Assembly: GCF_011386835.1 (NCBI RefSeq)
Contig: NC_088795.1
Location: forward strand, 106,514,434 to 106,578,433
Length of the DNA stretch: 64,000 bases
Reading direction: 5' to 3'
DNA from: Chrysemys picta bellii
Lineage: Eukaryota; Chordata; Testudines; Emydidae
Made by a program: the position numbers and the translations under genes. The notes beneath the pieces were generated by a model. That model was not told the origin of the DNA. It made no database searches and worked only from the letters and a program-made list of their open reading frames with translations. This document shows positions 12,087 to 22,925 of this stretch, in pieces. Position 1 is the first letter of the stretch. Each line of letters opens with the position of its first letter.

Positions 12087-12275
12087 GTGGGGTGGGGTAG
12101 CTCAGTGGTTTGAGCATTGGTCTGTTAAACCCAGGGTTGTGAATTCAATCCTTGAGAGGGCCACTTAGGGATCTGGGGCAAAATCAGTACTTGGTCCTGC
12201 TAGTAAAGGCAGGGGGCTGGACTCAATGACCTTTCAAGGTCCCTTCTAGTTCTAGGAGATAGGATATCTCCATTA
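12087..12275 (+). mobile_element. turtle tRNA-derived SINE (Cry type)
   Basis: A-box-like TAGCTCAGTGG at 12098-12108 and a B-box-like GTGAATTCAATCC ending at 12151 form a tRNA-like Pol III promoter. The body continues with GAGGGCCACTTAGGGATC and the tail GACTCAATGACCTTTCAAGG, CCCTTCTAGTTCTAGGAGA, which resembles a CR1 3' end. This is the known structure of the cryptodiran turtle SINE, mobilised by CR1 machinery. It is inserted just after the MIR-like copy. It is not a functional tRNA gene. Confidence 0.88.
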
Positions 12276-13419
12276 TTTAAATAAGGTCCCAATCTAGATA
12301 AGATCCTGAAGGCATTATTGTTAAAACAGTATTTGACAATAGTAGTAAATCAAATTTGGTCCAAGTGTGCACTTTCATCCAGGTATGGTCTAACTCTTCT
12401 ATATCTCTCTCAATGCCTTACACCAGGTTAGCCATACTGCCATCTGTGATAGTCTCACCAGTGTGTCCTTTCATCGAGAAAACACATGGCATTATACTGT
12501 TCTTCTCCTGTTCTTTTGAAACTTTCAATTTTCTAGCTACAAATTGACTTTCCTTGTCAAATTTCTGATCACATTAAAGAATTACATTTGAGTTAAAGAC
12601 CTGAGTGAAAAGGTATTTTACCATAATTTTATTCTGATTCCTCACATTATCTTTCTTAATCTGACAATTTAAAAGCCAGAAACACATTGATAAATCCTCC
12701 TACAATTTTATTTTTGTTTTCATTAATCAAATTAAAATGATGTCCTTGGAGGTGCAATTAAAAAAAATAACTTTTGAACTACAATATTGAATACACATAT
12801 ATAAACTGCCCTCTTATTGTAATGTGTAAACATGGTTCTTTGACGTTTAAATTTAATGCAAATGTTTTGTTGCTCTCTCCAGTGTGTGAAGAGCAGGTGT
12901 TTTATGCTGAGAAATATTCCAGTTATGACCTTATGTCCCATAAGTAAATTACTGTAGAAAGCATTCTTGCACAGTTGCTCTAATATTTAAATATTCTGCC
13001 AAGTTTTTGTTTCAGAAACAGCTTTTATGTTACTGTTTTTACAAGCAACCCTACCAGCTGGAACAATTGGCATCAACTGATATTGTCTGAGAAGATTATT
13101 GGACCCCATTCCACCCTTCACTGTGTGAACTGCCAGGGAGCAAATTGTGGCTGAAACAAGGGGAAATTGTTGAGAAACACTTCCACTGCTTGCTTCTCCT
13201 GCCTCTGAGACAGCAGAGGGCTTGTCACATATCTGTGCTTTTGTTAGGGGGCATTAGAACTGGCATTGGGAAGAGGAAGTCCCATGGATTATCCTTCTCC
13301 ACATCAGGATATTAAAGATTGTGGATTTCCTGATTTTTCTTAAATTGTAAGTTGTTCTAAGCAGGGCGCATGCCTCGTGCAATGGAGCCAGGCTTCTGAT
13401 GGGGTCTTTAGCTGCTGAG
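12276..13419. other. no recognisable gene
   Basis: Unassigned AT-rich sequence; short frames such as 12356-12547 (+) and 12732-12941 (-) have no motif. Confidence 0.5.
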
Positions 13420-14169
13420 GGCTAGGGTCCAGATTTTAAAAGGTATTTAGGCATTGTAGGGCTCAGCATTGCAATGCCTAATTGATTTAGGTGTCTAAAT
13501 CTCATATTCAGAAGGGACTTACGCACCTGACTTCCCCTTTAGTCCAAAATTTAGATCCTCAGAACCCCTGCTAAACTACCACTTAACTATGTAGGTGCCT
13601 GAATTCCCAAGGCACCGAAAGTCCCCTGGTGCCTAGTTTTTTGCTGGTGGGCATGTGTACAGACACCTAAATTCTGAGGCCTACATTGTACTTAGGGTTC
13701 TGGTACGATTCACAAACTAGTAGGCATTTCCCACATACCTTGCCTGTGGGGTTCAATCTTGAAGCCACTTAGAGTATGTCTACCAGATTTTCCCACTATC
13801 ACCACAAAATATAGCAGCTGCCAGGTGATAAAATAAATCAATCCTGACTAATTGTGCTGTTAAACAGTAATAGAATATCATTTACTTAAATATTTTTGGA
13901 TGTTTTCAATTTTCAATTATATTGATTTAAATTCCAACACAGAGTACAAAGTGTACAGTGCTCACTGTATGTTTATTTTTATGACAAATATTTGCAATGT
14001 AAAAATAAAAGAAATAGTATTTTTCAATTCACTTAATACAAGTACTGTAGTGCAATCTCTTTATCATGAAAGTTGAACTTACAAATATAGAATTATGCAA
14101 AAACAAAACAAAACAAAAAACCCCTGCATTCCAAAGTAAAACAAAGTCAAACTTTAGAGTCTACAAGTC

Positions 14170-14810
14170 CAATCAATCCTACTTTCTTTTCAGCCAGTCG
14201 ATCTGACAAACAAGTTTGTGCAGAAGACAATGCTGCCCACTTCTTGTTTACAATGTCACCTGAAAGTGAGAACAGGCGGTCACATGGCATTGTTGTAGCT
14301 GGTGTTGATATTTAGGTGTCAGATGAGCTAAAGATTCATATGTCCCCACATGCTTCAACCACCATTCCAGAGGACACATGTCCATGCTGAAGATGGGTTC
14401 TGCTCAATAACGATCCAAAGCAGTGCAAACTGACGCATGTTCATTTTCATCATCTGAGTAAGATTCTACCAGGTTGATTTTCTTTTTCGGTGGTTCAGGT
14501 TCTGTAGTTTCTGCATCGCAGCATTGCTCTTTTAAGACTTCTGAAAGCATGCTCCACACCTCCTATCTCTCAGATTTTGGAAGGCACTTCAGATTCTTAA
14601 ACCTTGGGTCGAGTGCTGTAGCTATCTTTAGAAATCTTACATTAGTACCTTTTTTGCATTTTGTCAAATCTGCAGTGGAAGTGTTCTTAAAATGAACAAC
14701 ATGCTGGGTCATCATCCGAGACTGATATAACATGAAATATATGGCAGAATGAAGGTAAAACACAGAGAAGGAGACATACAATTCTCCCCCAAGGAATTCA
14801 ATCACAAATT
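14170..14810 (-). pseudogene. hAT transposase, C-terminal part, broken
   Basis: The minus strand reads, in order, FLGGELYVSF, the stretch STADLTKCKKGTNVRFLKIA, ALDPRFKNLKCLP, EPPKKKINLV, SDDENEHASV, CPLEWWLKH and DRLFSLSGDIVNKKWAALS. The last is the hATC dimerisation segment of hAT transposases. LDPRFK and WW are common landmarks of this family. The catalytic N-terminal and middle regions and the zinc-finger domain are missing. There is a stop after the LDRY segment and small frameshifts, so it cannot make an active enzyme. Confidence 0.82.
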
Positions 14811-14856
14811 TAATTAATGCATTTTTTTTTAATGAGCATCATCAGCATGGAAGCAT

Positions 14857-15063
14857 GTCCTCCGAATGGTGGCCAAAGCATGAAAGGACATACGAATGTT
14901 TAGCATAACTGGCATCTAAATACCTTGCAATGTCAGCTACAAAAATGCCATGCAAATGTTTGTTCTTATTTACAATGTCACTTGAAAGTGAGAAGTGGGC
15001 AGCATTATCTCCCGTAAATGTAAACAAACTTGTTTTTCTTAGCAATTGGCTGAACAAGAAGTA
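14857..15063 (+). pseudogene. second copy of hAT transposase C-terminus, opposite strand
   Basis: The plus strand reads EACPPEWWPKH, ASKYLAMSA, then a diverged hATC segment (SLESEKWAALSPVNVNKLV, NWLNKK). It is the inverted partner of the end of the preceding pseudogene, diverged from it by many substitutions and with a TAA after TYECLA. It reflects the foldback structure, not a separate gene. Confidence 0.8.
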
Positions 15064-15690
15064 GGACTGAGTGGATTTTTAGGCTCTAAACTTTTACATT
15101 GTTTTGTTTCTGAGTGCAGTTAAGTAGCAAAAAAAAATCTACATTTGTAAGATGCACTTTCATGATAAAGAGATTGCACTACAGTACTTGCATGAGGTGA
15201 ATTGAAAAAGACTATTTCCTTTGTTGATCATTTTTACAGTGCAAACATTTGTAATAAAAATAATATAAAGTGAGCACTGTACATTTTGTATTCTATGTTA
15301 TAATTGAAATCAATATATTTTAAAATGTAGAAAAACATCTAAAATATTTAATACATTTCAATTGGTATTCTTTTATTTAACAGTTCAATTAAAACTGTGA
15401 TTAATCATGATTCATTTTTTTAATTGCAATTAATTTTTCTGAGTTAATTTCATGAGTTAACCGCGGTTAATCGACATCCCTAATAAAATACTAAAATATT
15501 AATTGGAGCAGAGACTCTGACTCTCTCACATCTCTCTAAGCACTAAGCTATGGAGTCATTCTGCCTCTCTCTGCCCAAATAATAAATAAATATTCAAGCA
15601 CCTAATTATTTCCATGCATTGTGTAAGGAGCCCAGGTGCCTCAACTAAGGGTTGTGGATTTCACTGGCACCAGGGGGCCTAAAGTGAGGC

Positions 15691-17642
15691 ATTGCTACAT
15701 TCAGTCTATGTATTTAACATTAATAGTTAATGCTGCTTGGACTAGTAGTTATTCACCCTCCAATTTCTAGCATCCTCTGAGGCAGGAAATAGGGTCAGGG
15801 GGTTAGCTAATAAGAGTGTGATTGTCACCGCTACTTGGTGTGCTCTTTCTAGAGGTCTCATCTTCTCCTAACTGATCTTCCTTACTTTGTGCTCATTCAG
15901 ACAAGTTCCTGGACCCTCATCTCCAATTGAGTTTATCAACCCTTCAATTTTGGGTCTTGCAGTTTCCTGGGTTGTTTTCTTGGAAGCAGCCTGGTGTGAT
16001 GCTCTCACCCCTTTGCTATCTCAGGCATTTCTGCTTCCTTCTCCGTGTCTGTGCTCTCACCTTTATAGCAGGTCTTGATTTCTCTGTTGGTTGCAACTGT
16101 GGGTTCCTGTCTCCATGATTGCCAGGGCTAGTATCTACATGGGGTGTGATCAAGCTGTTTGCTAATAAACAGGAAAGACTGCCCTCTCCCCTCCCCTCTG
16201 CCTATGTCAATGTGAGGTTTGTAAACTCTATTACAGTGACTCTTAAAGAAGCTATGCTTAGGGTGTGGCCAAGAAGCAGCCTGGCGGCATTAGCCCCTTC
16301 ATTTGGCTGTCTAGGGATCTATGGGGCTGTCTTTTACTTTCTTTGCAGTTCTCATATTCCCCTACAGTTTTCTGCTCAATAATTATCCATCATGTAAATT
16401 TGAGTGGGAGAGAACAATGGGCTTTGTGGCTATTGTTTCTGAACATATATGCTGGAAGAATCTTAGAATCCACTACAGGGGGAAAGGCAGTGAGATGATA
16501 CCCTTTGCTAAAATAGGGTGCTTTTTACTTAATTAGAGGAAGGCTTAAACAGTTATTTGTTTTAATTTTCAGACCAAACAAAGCAGGTAAGTTATAGAAC
16601 ATCAAAACAGAGACAGCACCTGCACAATGGCAATTGTAAATACACAGCTTATACATTTAGTTTATATCTCTGCTAATCTTTGTTTGTCCCATTGAAGAAC
16701 TAATGAGAAAAACAGCTTGAACCCTGGAAGCTTGAACAGCAGAAGGGAGAAAGCAGAATGCACAGAAGCTAAATCCAGAATGCCTAATCTACAATTTACA
16801 CATGGGCAGTCTCAAAACCAAGTCAAAGACTGAATCAAAAGGAGACTGAATCTTACATCTCACCTGCAAAGGTAGTGAGTCAACTTCTGAAAGAATCAAA
16901 GTGATAGGCAATGTTGGGGAACATGCATAGTAACTGCCCATGTTATGTTTTCTCCCTGACTAGAAAACTTCAGACTCTGTACAGTCAATAGGACCTTTCT
17001 CTAACACTACATTCAAAACTGCTTGTTGTGGGAGTGGGAAATATTTCAGTATATTAGTATTTTTGTAATGATACTGATTAGTTTTAGTAGTTTTGATACA
17101 GAAGAAAACTAAATCACTTGGTCTGACACATTAAACATTAAAATTTAGAGTTACAAATAGAATTAAATGTGGACCATCTCACTAAAAAAATCCCACAAAA
17201 TAAATTGAATGAGGCATCATATGTCATTATAAAATGTGCATAGAGTTTTTCTGTTTTTACATTTCATATATATATTCACTACAAACTAAATAATTTATCT
17301 TATTATTTGTATTCTCTGAGGGGTTTTGATTCCAAGATAGCATACTTGTCACTTCTCAAAAACTGATTCTGCAGAAATGTGCAAAATGTTTAGAAGGAAT
17401 TTTGCCAACTGGAATTAATTTACTTGTTTGACATCCAACAATTTGTCCTATTAATGTTACCATTTGAAAATTAACTATCTCTGATCAAGAATGAACTCAA
17501 ACCAAAAAGTATTAGATTCAGGCCATAAAATAGTGATGTGTTATAACAACACAACTTTCTAAGTGGTTGGTAGGTTAATGACAAAATCACAGTCTTTTGC
17601 CTATAGAAGACACATTAAGTACATGGAGAGGCCATGAAAAGT

Positions 17643-17644
<2 letters not shown>
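15691..17644. other. no recognisable gene
   Basis: Several overlapping frames at 15887-16536 (+), up to 87 codons, have no known motif and no conserved pattern. Nothing else was seen. Confidence 0.5.
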
Positions 17645-17734
<90 letters not shown>

Positions 17735-17735
17735 T
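17645..17735. repeat. (TG)n/(GA)n microsatellite
   Basis: About 37 uninterrupted TG units (17645-17718) followed by about 8 GA units. Such perfect length implies recent slippage. Confidence 0.97.
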
Positions 17736-19944
17736 AGGCACTGTGTACTGAATGAGGCAGGGGTCCTGTAAAAAAAAGTATGAGATCATGTACTTAACTC
17801 ATGTTACAATGCACAATACATAGGATGGACAGTGCTTTGAGAATGAAGCAGGTATAGAATATTTCTCTTTATCATCCTCATTCAGTGTTTGCCCAAAGTC
17901 TTATATGGTGCCTTCCTTGCAGACCCTCCACTGAATATAAAATTATTCATTTTTTCCATGTGATTTTTCTTCATCTCTATAGCATCTCAGTGCTTCACAC
18001 ACATTCATTTATCATTAAAACTCCCCTGCATGATAGAGTATTACAGCTGTGAAAAGTGATGTTACTTAGGGCTGGATTAGAACTCAGGTCTGTTTACCAG
18101 GCCTCTGCTAATTTTCCATAATAGTCTGCCTGATCCGTTGGGCAGCTACAGCTCCCATTAACTTTGTTTGCATCTAAGAGTGCTGTGCATGCATGAAACT
18201 CAAGCTTCAGCTGTGTCAATTTGGTCATCCAGAAAATGAAAATAAACACACAACTGGAGTCCACTTGCCATAATTTTGGTTTAGGTGACTTGTACTGACA
18301 TATACAGTGTATCTATGATCAAGCCATGTACAGAGCCAGGTTCTCCTGTGTGATATTTAACTGCTTAACCACAAAATCATGTTGTTGTTTTTGTCTTTCT
18401 ACATTTACCTGTGACATTTGCTACACGTGCTCCAACTTCTAGAGCAAATGAGGTAGGGGTCCTACAGACGATAGTCTCACACTATAAAAGCTTAATTCAT
18501 TCCCTGAGTACTGACTATCTTGTGTACTAATGTCTCATTTACATCTGTGTCAAGCATTTACTCAGCGTCTTATCCTAAAACTATTCCAGGCAACAAACTC
18601 CTTGATGGAATAATGATATGCACCATCTTCGTTTCAGGAGTGGTAAGATATGTGACTAAGTATACAGTCAGGCTGCCTACTCAAAAATAATCTCCATAGG
18701 TATTAAATGCACCTGGCAATAACTCCTGAGCTACAGAAAGCATCATTTAAATAGTGGGAATAATCAATGAGTCAGGAAGGCTGGTCAAAATATTTACATT
18801 TAGAACAGTGAAATCAGCTGCTATGAACTATTTAAAAGAATGTCAGGAGAAGACAAGAATATTCTGCCTGCCATAGTTCAGTATAATAAGATGAAAGACA
18901 CATTTAATTCTTTAATTTGATGGCCATAGAGAAATTAAAGAACAAGGTTTTCAATGAAATAGTGATCATTTTACAGTGACAGCCGAGTATGATAAGATTT
19001 CATAAGCACTGCTAGCATGTAGAAAAATGTGTTAGTGCTTATGTGCCAAAACTGATAAAGTCATCAAAGCACTGTAATGTTAGAGAAAATTTAATGATTC
19101 CCAGTCATTCCCTCTGAATTGGATTACTCTGTGGACCTCGGAACATATTCCAGACTGCTTATTTTCAGATGAAGACTTTATATGCTGTAAGCCAAGACAA
19201 TAGAGATTTCAATGACAAAGGTGATGGCAGCAAGGGATGCCACAGAACTGCAAAGCAGAAGGAGATGAGGCAAACATCTATAGGTTCAATAAAAAACAGG
19301 CCCCTTTATTTTACTATAAAAGGCTTGAAATATAGCAGAAAATGAAAGAAACCTGGAATGCACTGATCTGAAGTGAATGTTTGTCAAGAATGCATAAAAA
19401 GGAAATACATATTTAGAAAGTCTGATAGTTTAAATATAGAACTACGGCAAAGAATCAAGGAAAATGGAGAAGGGAAAATAATATGTTAATGTGAAAAAGT
19501 GACAGAGTGAGGAAGATGAAGATGGTGACCGTGACACAAGAAATAACGTAACAGCAAGCTTGGAGATAAATAACATCTGTAAGCCTATGACAAGGGTGAT
19601 ATGATTTATGGTGATGACTGAAAGGAAGCCATTAAAAATAGAACTTGTGACTAGCCTCTGTATTTTTCCAGCCTCGGACTTTTAATTTTTAAACACTTAA
19701 TGCTGCACTCTAATAAAGTTATACCTCTGGGGCAAAATTAATTGAAAAGATGTTTGCATTACAAACAAATTAGTCCCCACTCAAAGTAAAAGAAAAAAAT
19801 GTTCTCAGACCCACAATTAAGGCCACATTCCTATTTATACAACTAAAGGAGGTAATCAGAGTTTGAAAAGTGCTCAGCACCTAACAGCTCACAGAGAAAA
19901 CAGGTTTTGTTTTATACTGTGAGTTCTAAAATTGTGACTAGTGT
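17736..19944. other. no recognisable gene; possible MIR/L2 piece at 17985-18120
   Basis: The stretch 17985-18120 (CATCTCAGTGCTTCACACAC, GGATTAGAACTCAGGTCT) resembles an old MIR/L2 repeat but is too diverged for certainty. The rest is unassigned. Confidence 0.45.
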
Positions 19945-20075
19945 AAATTTTTTTTATTTTTATTTTTTTGGCAAAATTGAAATTTTCCTGTGAAATATTT
20001 TGATTTTGCAGAAACTGCTTTTTCCATTCCAGAAAATCATTCAGATTTAAAATTTCTGACCAGCTCTAATCAAAA
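19945..20075 (-). repeat. AT-rich dispersed repeat (AGAGCTGGTC...AAATTTT type)
   Basis: Minus-strand start AGAGCTGGTCAGAAATTTTA followed by AT-rich AAAATTTC words. Similar stretches are at 25490-25960 and 63535-63960. A dispersed element of unknown class. Confidence 0.4.
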
Positions 20076-20447
20076 AGTTAGTTTTGCCTTTGTATAAAAT
20101 TAACACATCTCTCCCACAAGAGAGAACTTCTTTTCCCTCTCCCTCTACCTGGTATGAAAACAGATAGGAATATTTCACTCAATTTTCTCTTCATGTAGAT
20201 ATGAGACAGTACACATTGGTAGTAGTTGTATAAGTCATAGCCTGAACAAAAAATTAATACAATGTAATTCCCCGCACCCCAATCCATAGTCTAGACCTAA
20301 CTTACTAGGTTTACTATTCTGTACAAAGATGCTTACTATAGTAAAATCATTACAGCTGCTCGGTTTGCAGCTTGGTCAATGTTGTGCCTTTGTGTTTTGT
20401 ATTTATAAGCTATTGGAAACTGCAACATTCCCTCTCTATACTCTGGG

Positions 20448-20522
20448 TGAAATCTTGGCTTCATTGAAGTGAATGGAAAAACTCTCATTGACTTTAATGG
20501 AACCAGGATTTCACCTATCAGT
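20448..20522. repeat. short palindromic dispersed repeat (CATTGAAGT type)
   Basis: GGTGAAATC and CATTGAAGTGAATGG on the left fold against CATTGACTTTAATGG and GGATTTCACC on the right, forming an imperfect hairpin. Same family as 2440-2492. Confidence 0.55.
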
Positions 20523-20615
20523 TCACCAAACATTTTTCCAGTGATATTTCAGTTAATATTAGTTTTATGATCACCTCTCTTTTCATAGTAACAACTGAGA
20601 TTATTTAGAGACACT

Positions 20616-20853
20616 GATTTACTGTAAAAAGCAACAGAGGGTCCTGTGGCACTTTTGAGACTAACAGAAGTATTGGGAGCATAAGCTTTCGTGGGTAAGA
20701 ACCCCACTTCTTGCATCTGAAGAAGTGAGGTTCTTACCCACGAAAGCTTATGCTCCCAATACTTCTGTTAGTCTCAAAGGTGCCACAGGACCCTTTGTTG
20801 CTTTTTACAGATTCAGACTAACACGGCTACCCCTCTGATACTTGATATACTGT
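20616..20853. mobile_element. PLE 3'-end palindrome (family B) with 10-bp TSD
   Basis: The insert (20626-20843) consists of two opposed copies of one PLE 3' end. Left arm 20624-20712 and right arm 20720-20808 are nearly perfect inverse repeats of 89 bases, separated by the 7 bases GCATCTG. Beyond the right arm follows the PLE terminus AGACTAACACGGCTACCCC. Flanks are GATTTACTGT (20616-20625) and GATATACTGT (20844-20853), a 9/10 TSD. So the whole palindrome was integrated as one unit. Confidence 0.85.
20717..20755 (+). ncRNA. hammerhead-ribozyme-like motif in PLE 3' end (B, palindrome)
   Basis: CTGAAGA (matches CUGANGA), stem II GTGAG/CCCAC with one mismatch, GAAA, stem III GC-TTAT-GC and TC. 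The opposite arm keeps stem II as a perfect GTGGG/CCCAC pair but lacks the CTGA. Minimal type I layout. Confidence 0.62.
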
Positions 20854-21454
20854 ACTGCTTCTCAAATAATTTAGTGGTAAAAACAGGATAACTGCTGGTA
20901 ACTATTTGGTAACCTCTTGGTAACCTTTGGTGCTCTCTTTCAACCCATATTAATACTCTATATACGTTTAGCGAGTCTTGCATTATTAAATTAGCGCATT
21001 TAACAGGTCTGATTTTTTTACTGAGGTTGAGTAGCACTTACTCACATGTGTAATCCCATTAAAATGTTTCAGAAGCTAGCCCATAAATTCTGGTAACTTG
21101 ATGTTGTGCATACAGTGAAAATCACTAAACTTTAAATTAGAAAACTAACATTATTTTCTGGATATCTCAAATAATAGTTATCATTTAAATATTTCTATCA
21201 TTCAGGGGTATTTGAAGATGTAGTTGACCTTCACAGTAACAAGAGCATTTAGAATACTTTGTTTAATTACAAATTCTTCAGACTCTAGTCATGCAAAATA
21301 ACTAGTGCAGTTTACTTGGAATTAAAGGTATATTATCAGATAACTCAATTTTTGAAATGTATGTTTTCTTTAAAAGAAGGTTTTCAAGGTGACTATATTC
21401 TGGAATGCAGTGACACTAAGGAGGACTAAGGGGTCATGGAAGATAAACATTTTA
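20854..21454. other. no recognisable gene
   Basis: AT-rich and unassigned. Confidence 0.5.
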
Positions 21455-22075
21455 ACATGAACTACTAGTGTAATGCTGTAGTAACAAGGGCTAACACAAT
21501 CACTGGATGTATAAGCAAGAGAATATAAACTAGGAATAAGGAAGTGGTATTGCCTCTCCATTTGGCATTAGTGAGACTATTATTGGAATATTGTGTCCAG
21601 TTCTGTTGTCCACACTTCAGAAAGGATGCTGAAATTTTTTAAAGAGCTACAAGAATTATTGAAGGTCAGGAAAAAAAAAGTCCTCTAATGAAAAACTCAA
21701 AAAGCTCAGTTTGTTTAGAGGTGACTTGATCAGGGTCTACAAGCACCTACAAAGAGAATAGATTTCTGATAGCAGATAGCTTTTTATCTCCAGAAAAAGG
21801 CATCACGATCCAACTGCTGGAAGTTGAAACTAGACAAATTCATACTAAAAATAAGGTGTAAATCTTTAACAGTGCAAATCATTAACCAGTGGAACAAGTT
21901 ACTCGGGGCTATGTTGCAGTCTCCATCACTTGAAATCCTTAATTCAAGACAGAATAACTTTCTAAAAGAGATGTTTTTGCTCAAACAAAGTTATGGGTTT
22001 GAGGCAGAAATTACTAGGTGATGGTCTATGAGTATGTGTTATTCAGGAGTTCAGATTTTTGGCTTTAACATCTAT
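21455..22075 (+). mobile_element. CR1 LINE 3' end
   Basis: Plus-strand landmarks of the CR1 ORF2 end appear in order: GCATTAGTGAGAC, GGAATATTGTGTCCAGTTCT, GTCCACACTTCAGAAAGGAT, GAGCTACAAGAATTATTGAA, GGTGACTTGATCAGGGTCTA, CTGGAAGTTGAAACTAGACA, then GGAACAAGTTACTC and CTCCATCACTTGAAATC. It codes for the thumb-to-C-terminal region (LEYCVQF-like, then RLDKFILKIR-like) with frameshifts. 5'-truncated and dead. Confidence 0.88.
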
Positions 22076-22410
22076 GGAATGTTGAATAGTAAACCTTTTT
22101 GTTAACCTTCATTCAGTAGGGACTTGATTTTTCACATCCACCTTCAGGTTCTGCAAATCAAACAGTGAAGTACTGTGCTAGTACATGAAAACAAAAAGTG
22201 AAATTTACTAAAAGAAGATAAGTCAAGGTGGCAATGCTTCCTTTAGATCTCTCAATTTCTGCCGTAAGTTTAGGTGGTGGGCGGAAGGGAAGATACAGTT
22301 GGCTTTTTTAAAAAGAAAAATGAAGAGAGATCCAAGTGCTCAAGGAAATTTCCCCTAAAAGAAATGTGGGACAAAATATTGGATATTGATACTAAAGTTG
22401 TGTGCAAATA
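22076..22410. other. no recognisable gene
   Basis: Short spacer between the CR1 end and the pogo-like element; nothing was seen. Confidence 0.5.
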
Positions 22411-22925
22411 TATACCGTATTTTCCGGCGTATAAGACGACTGGGCGTATAAGACGACCCCCAACTTTTCCAGTTAAAATATAGAGTTTGGGATATACTCG
22501 CCATATAAGACTACCCCTCTTCCAACGCACACCAAATAAAAATTAAAAAAACATCAGATTTGATTTCAATATGGTAATTTTAATTCAAATGCTTATGACA
22601 TGTAGGTACTTAGCAGGAAAACTGTCACTTATAAACATAAGGCTGTTTGTCATCAAACATGTAAACATAAAACAGTGCAAGTGGATTAAACTTTTCCTAA
22701 TTCACTCTAAAGCTGAAAGGAAGGATAAGACAATAAACCCATGGGAGCTGCCATGCTGTTTGTTTTCTAAGCTGTCAACCAAACTGGAACTGATGATGAT
22801 AGGAGGAAGATAACAAACAATAGAGAGAGAGCAAGTGCCGGGCAAGTCCCTGGCGAGTTAGCAACGCCCATCATAACTGCAAGCTATGGTATTTTTACAG
22901 GTTTTGCTGGCATGACAGTTTCCCT

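Larger units (their letters stand above)
13835..15486. mobile_element. hAT transposon relic arranged as a large foldback
   Basis: The two outer arms (about 13840-14395 and 14840-15400) are inverted copies of the same hAT 3' end. Shared landmarks include GTACAGTGCTCACT, TTCAATTCAC and AGTACTGTAGTGCAATCTC, TTTATCATGAAAG in opposite directions. The right end finishes with GAGTTAACCGCGGTTAATCG and ACATCCCTAA; the left end is degenerate. Between the arms (14395-14840) lies further transposase sequence on the minus strand. So the element is two 3' halves joined head to head, with one half longer than the other. Confidence 0.8.
13420..15690. repeat. foldback repeat (TTAGGCACCTAAAT type) split by a hAT relic
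   Basis: The left part (13420-13770) has ATTTAGGCATTG, GATTTAGGTGTCTAAATC and TAGGTGCCTGAATTCC. The right part (15486-15690) has CAAGCACCTAATT and GGTGCCTCAAC, and before it a stretch ending CTATGGAGTCATTCTGCC, typical of the same dispersed sauropsid repeat. The hAT relic lies between. The assignment of both halves to one copy is my inference. Confidence 0.45.

Noticed and set aside
12098..12151. possible tRNA gene
   Set aside because: The A and B box are those of a SINE head; the rest cannot fold to a tRNA and a SINE tail follows.
17645..17735. CRISPR-like or structured repeat
   Set aside because: Simple dinucleotide repeat, no spacers; no CRISPR array exists in the window.
17601..17789. 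62-codon frame with His-Thr repeat
   Set aside because: Translation of the TG microsatellite.
20624..20808. rho-independent terminator-like hairpin
   Set aside because: The hairpin is a retroelement palindrome in eukaryotic DNA, not a bacterial terminator.
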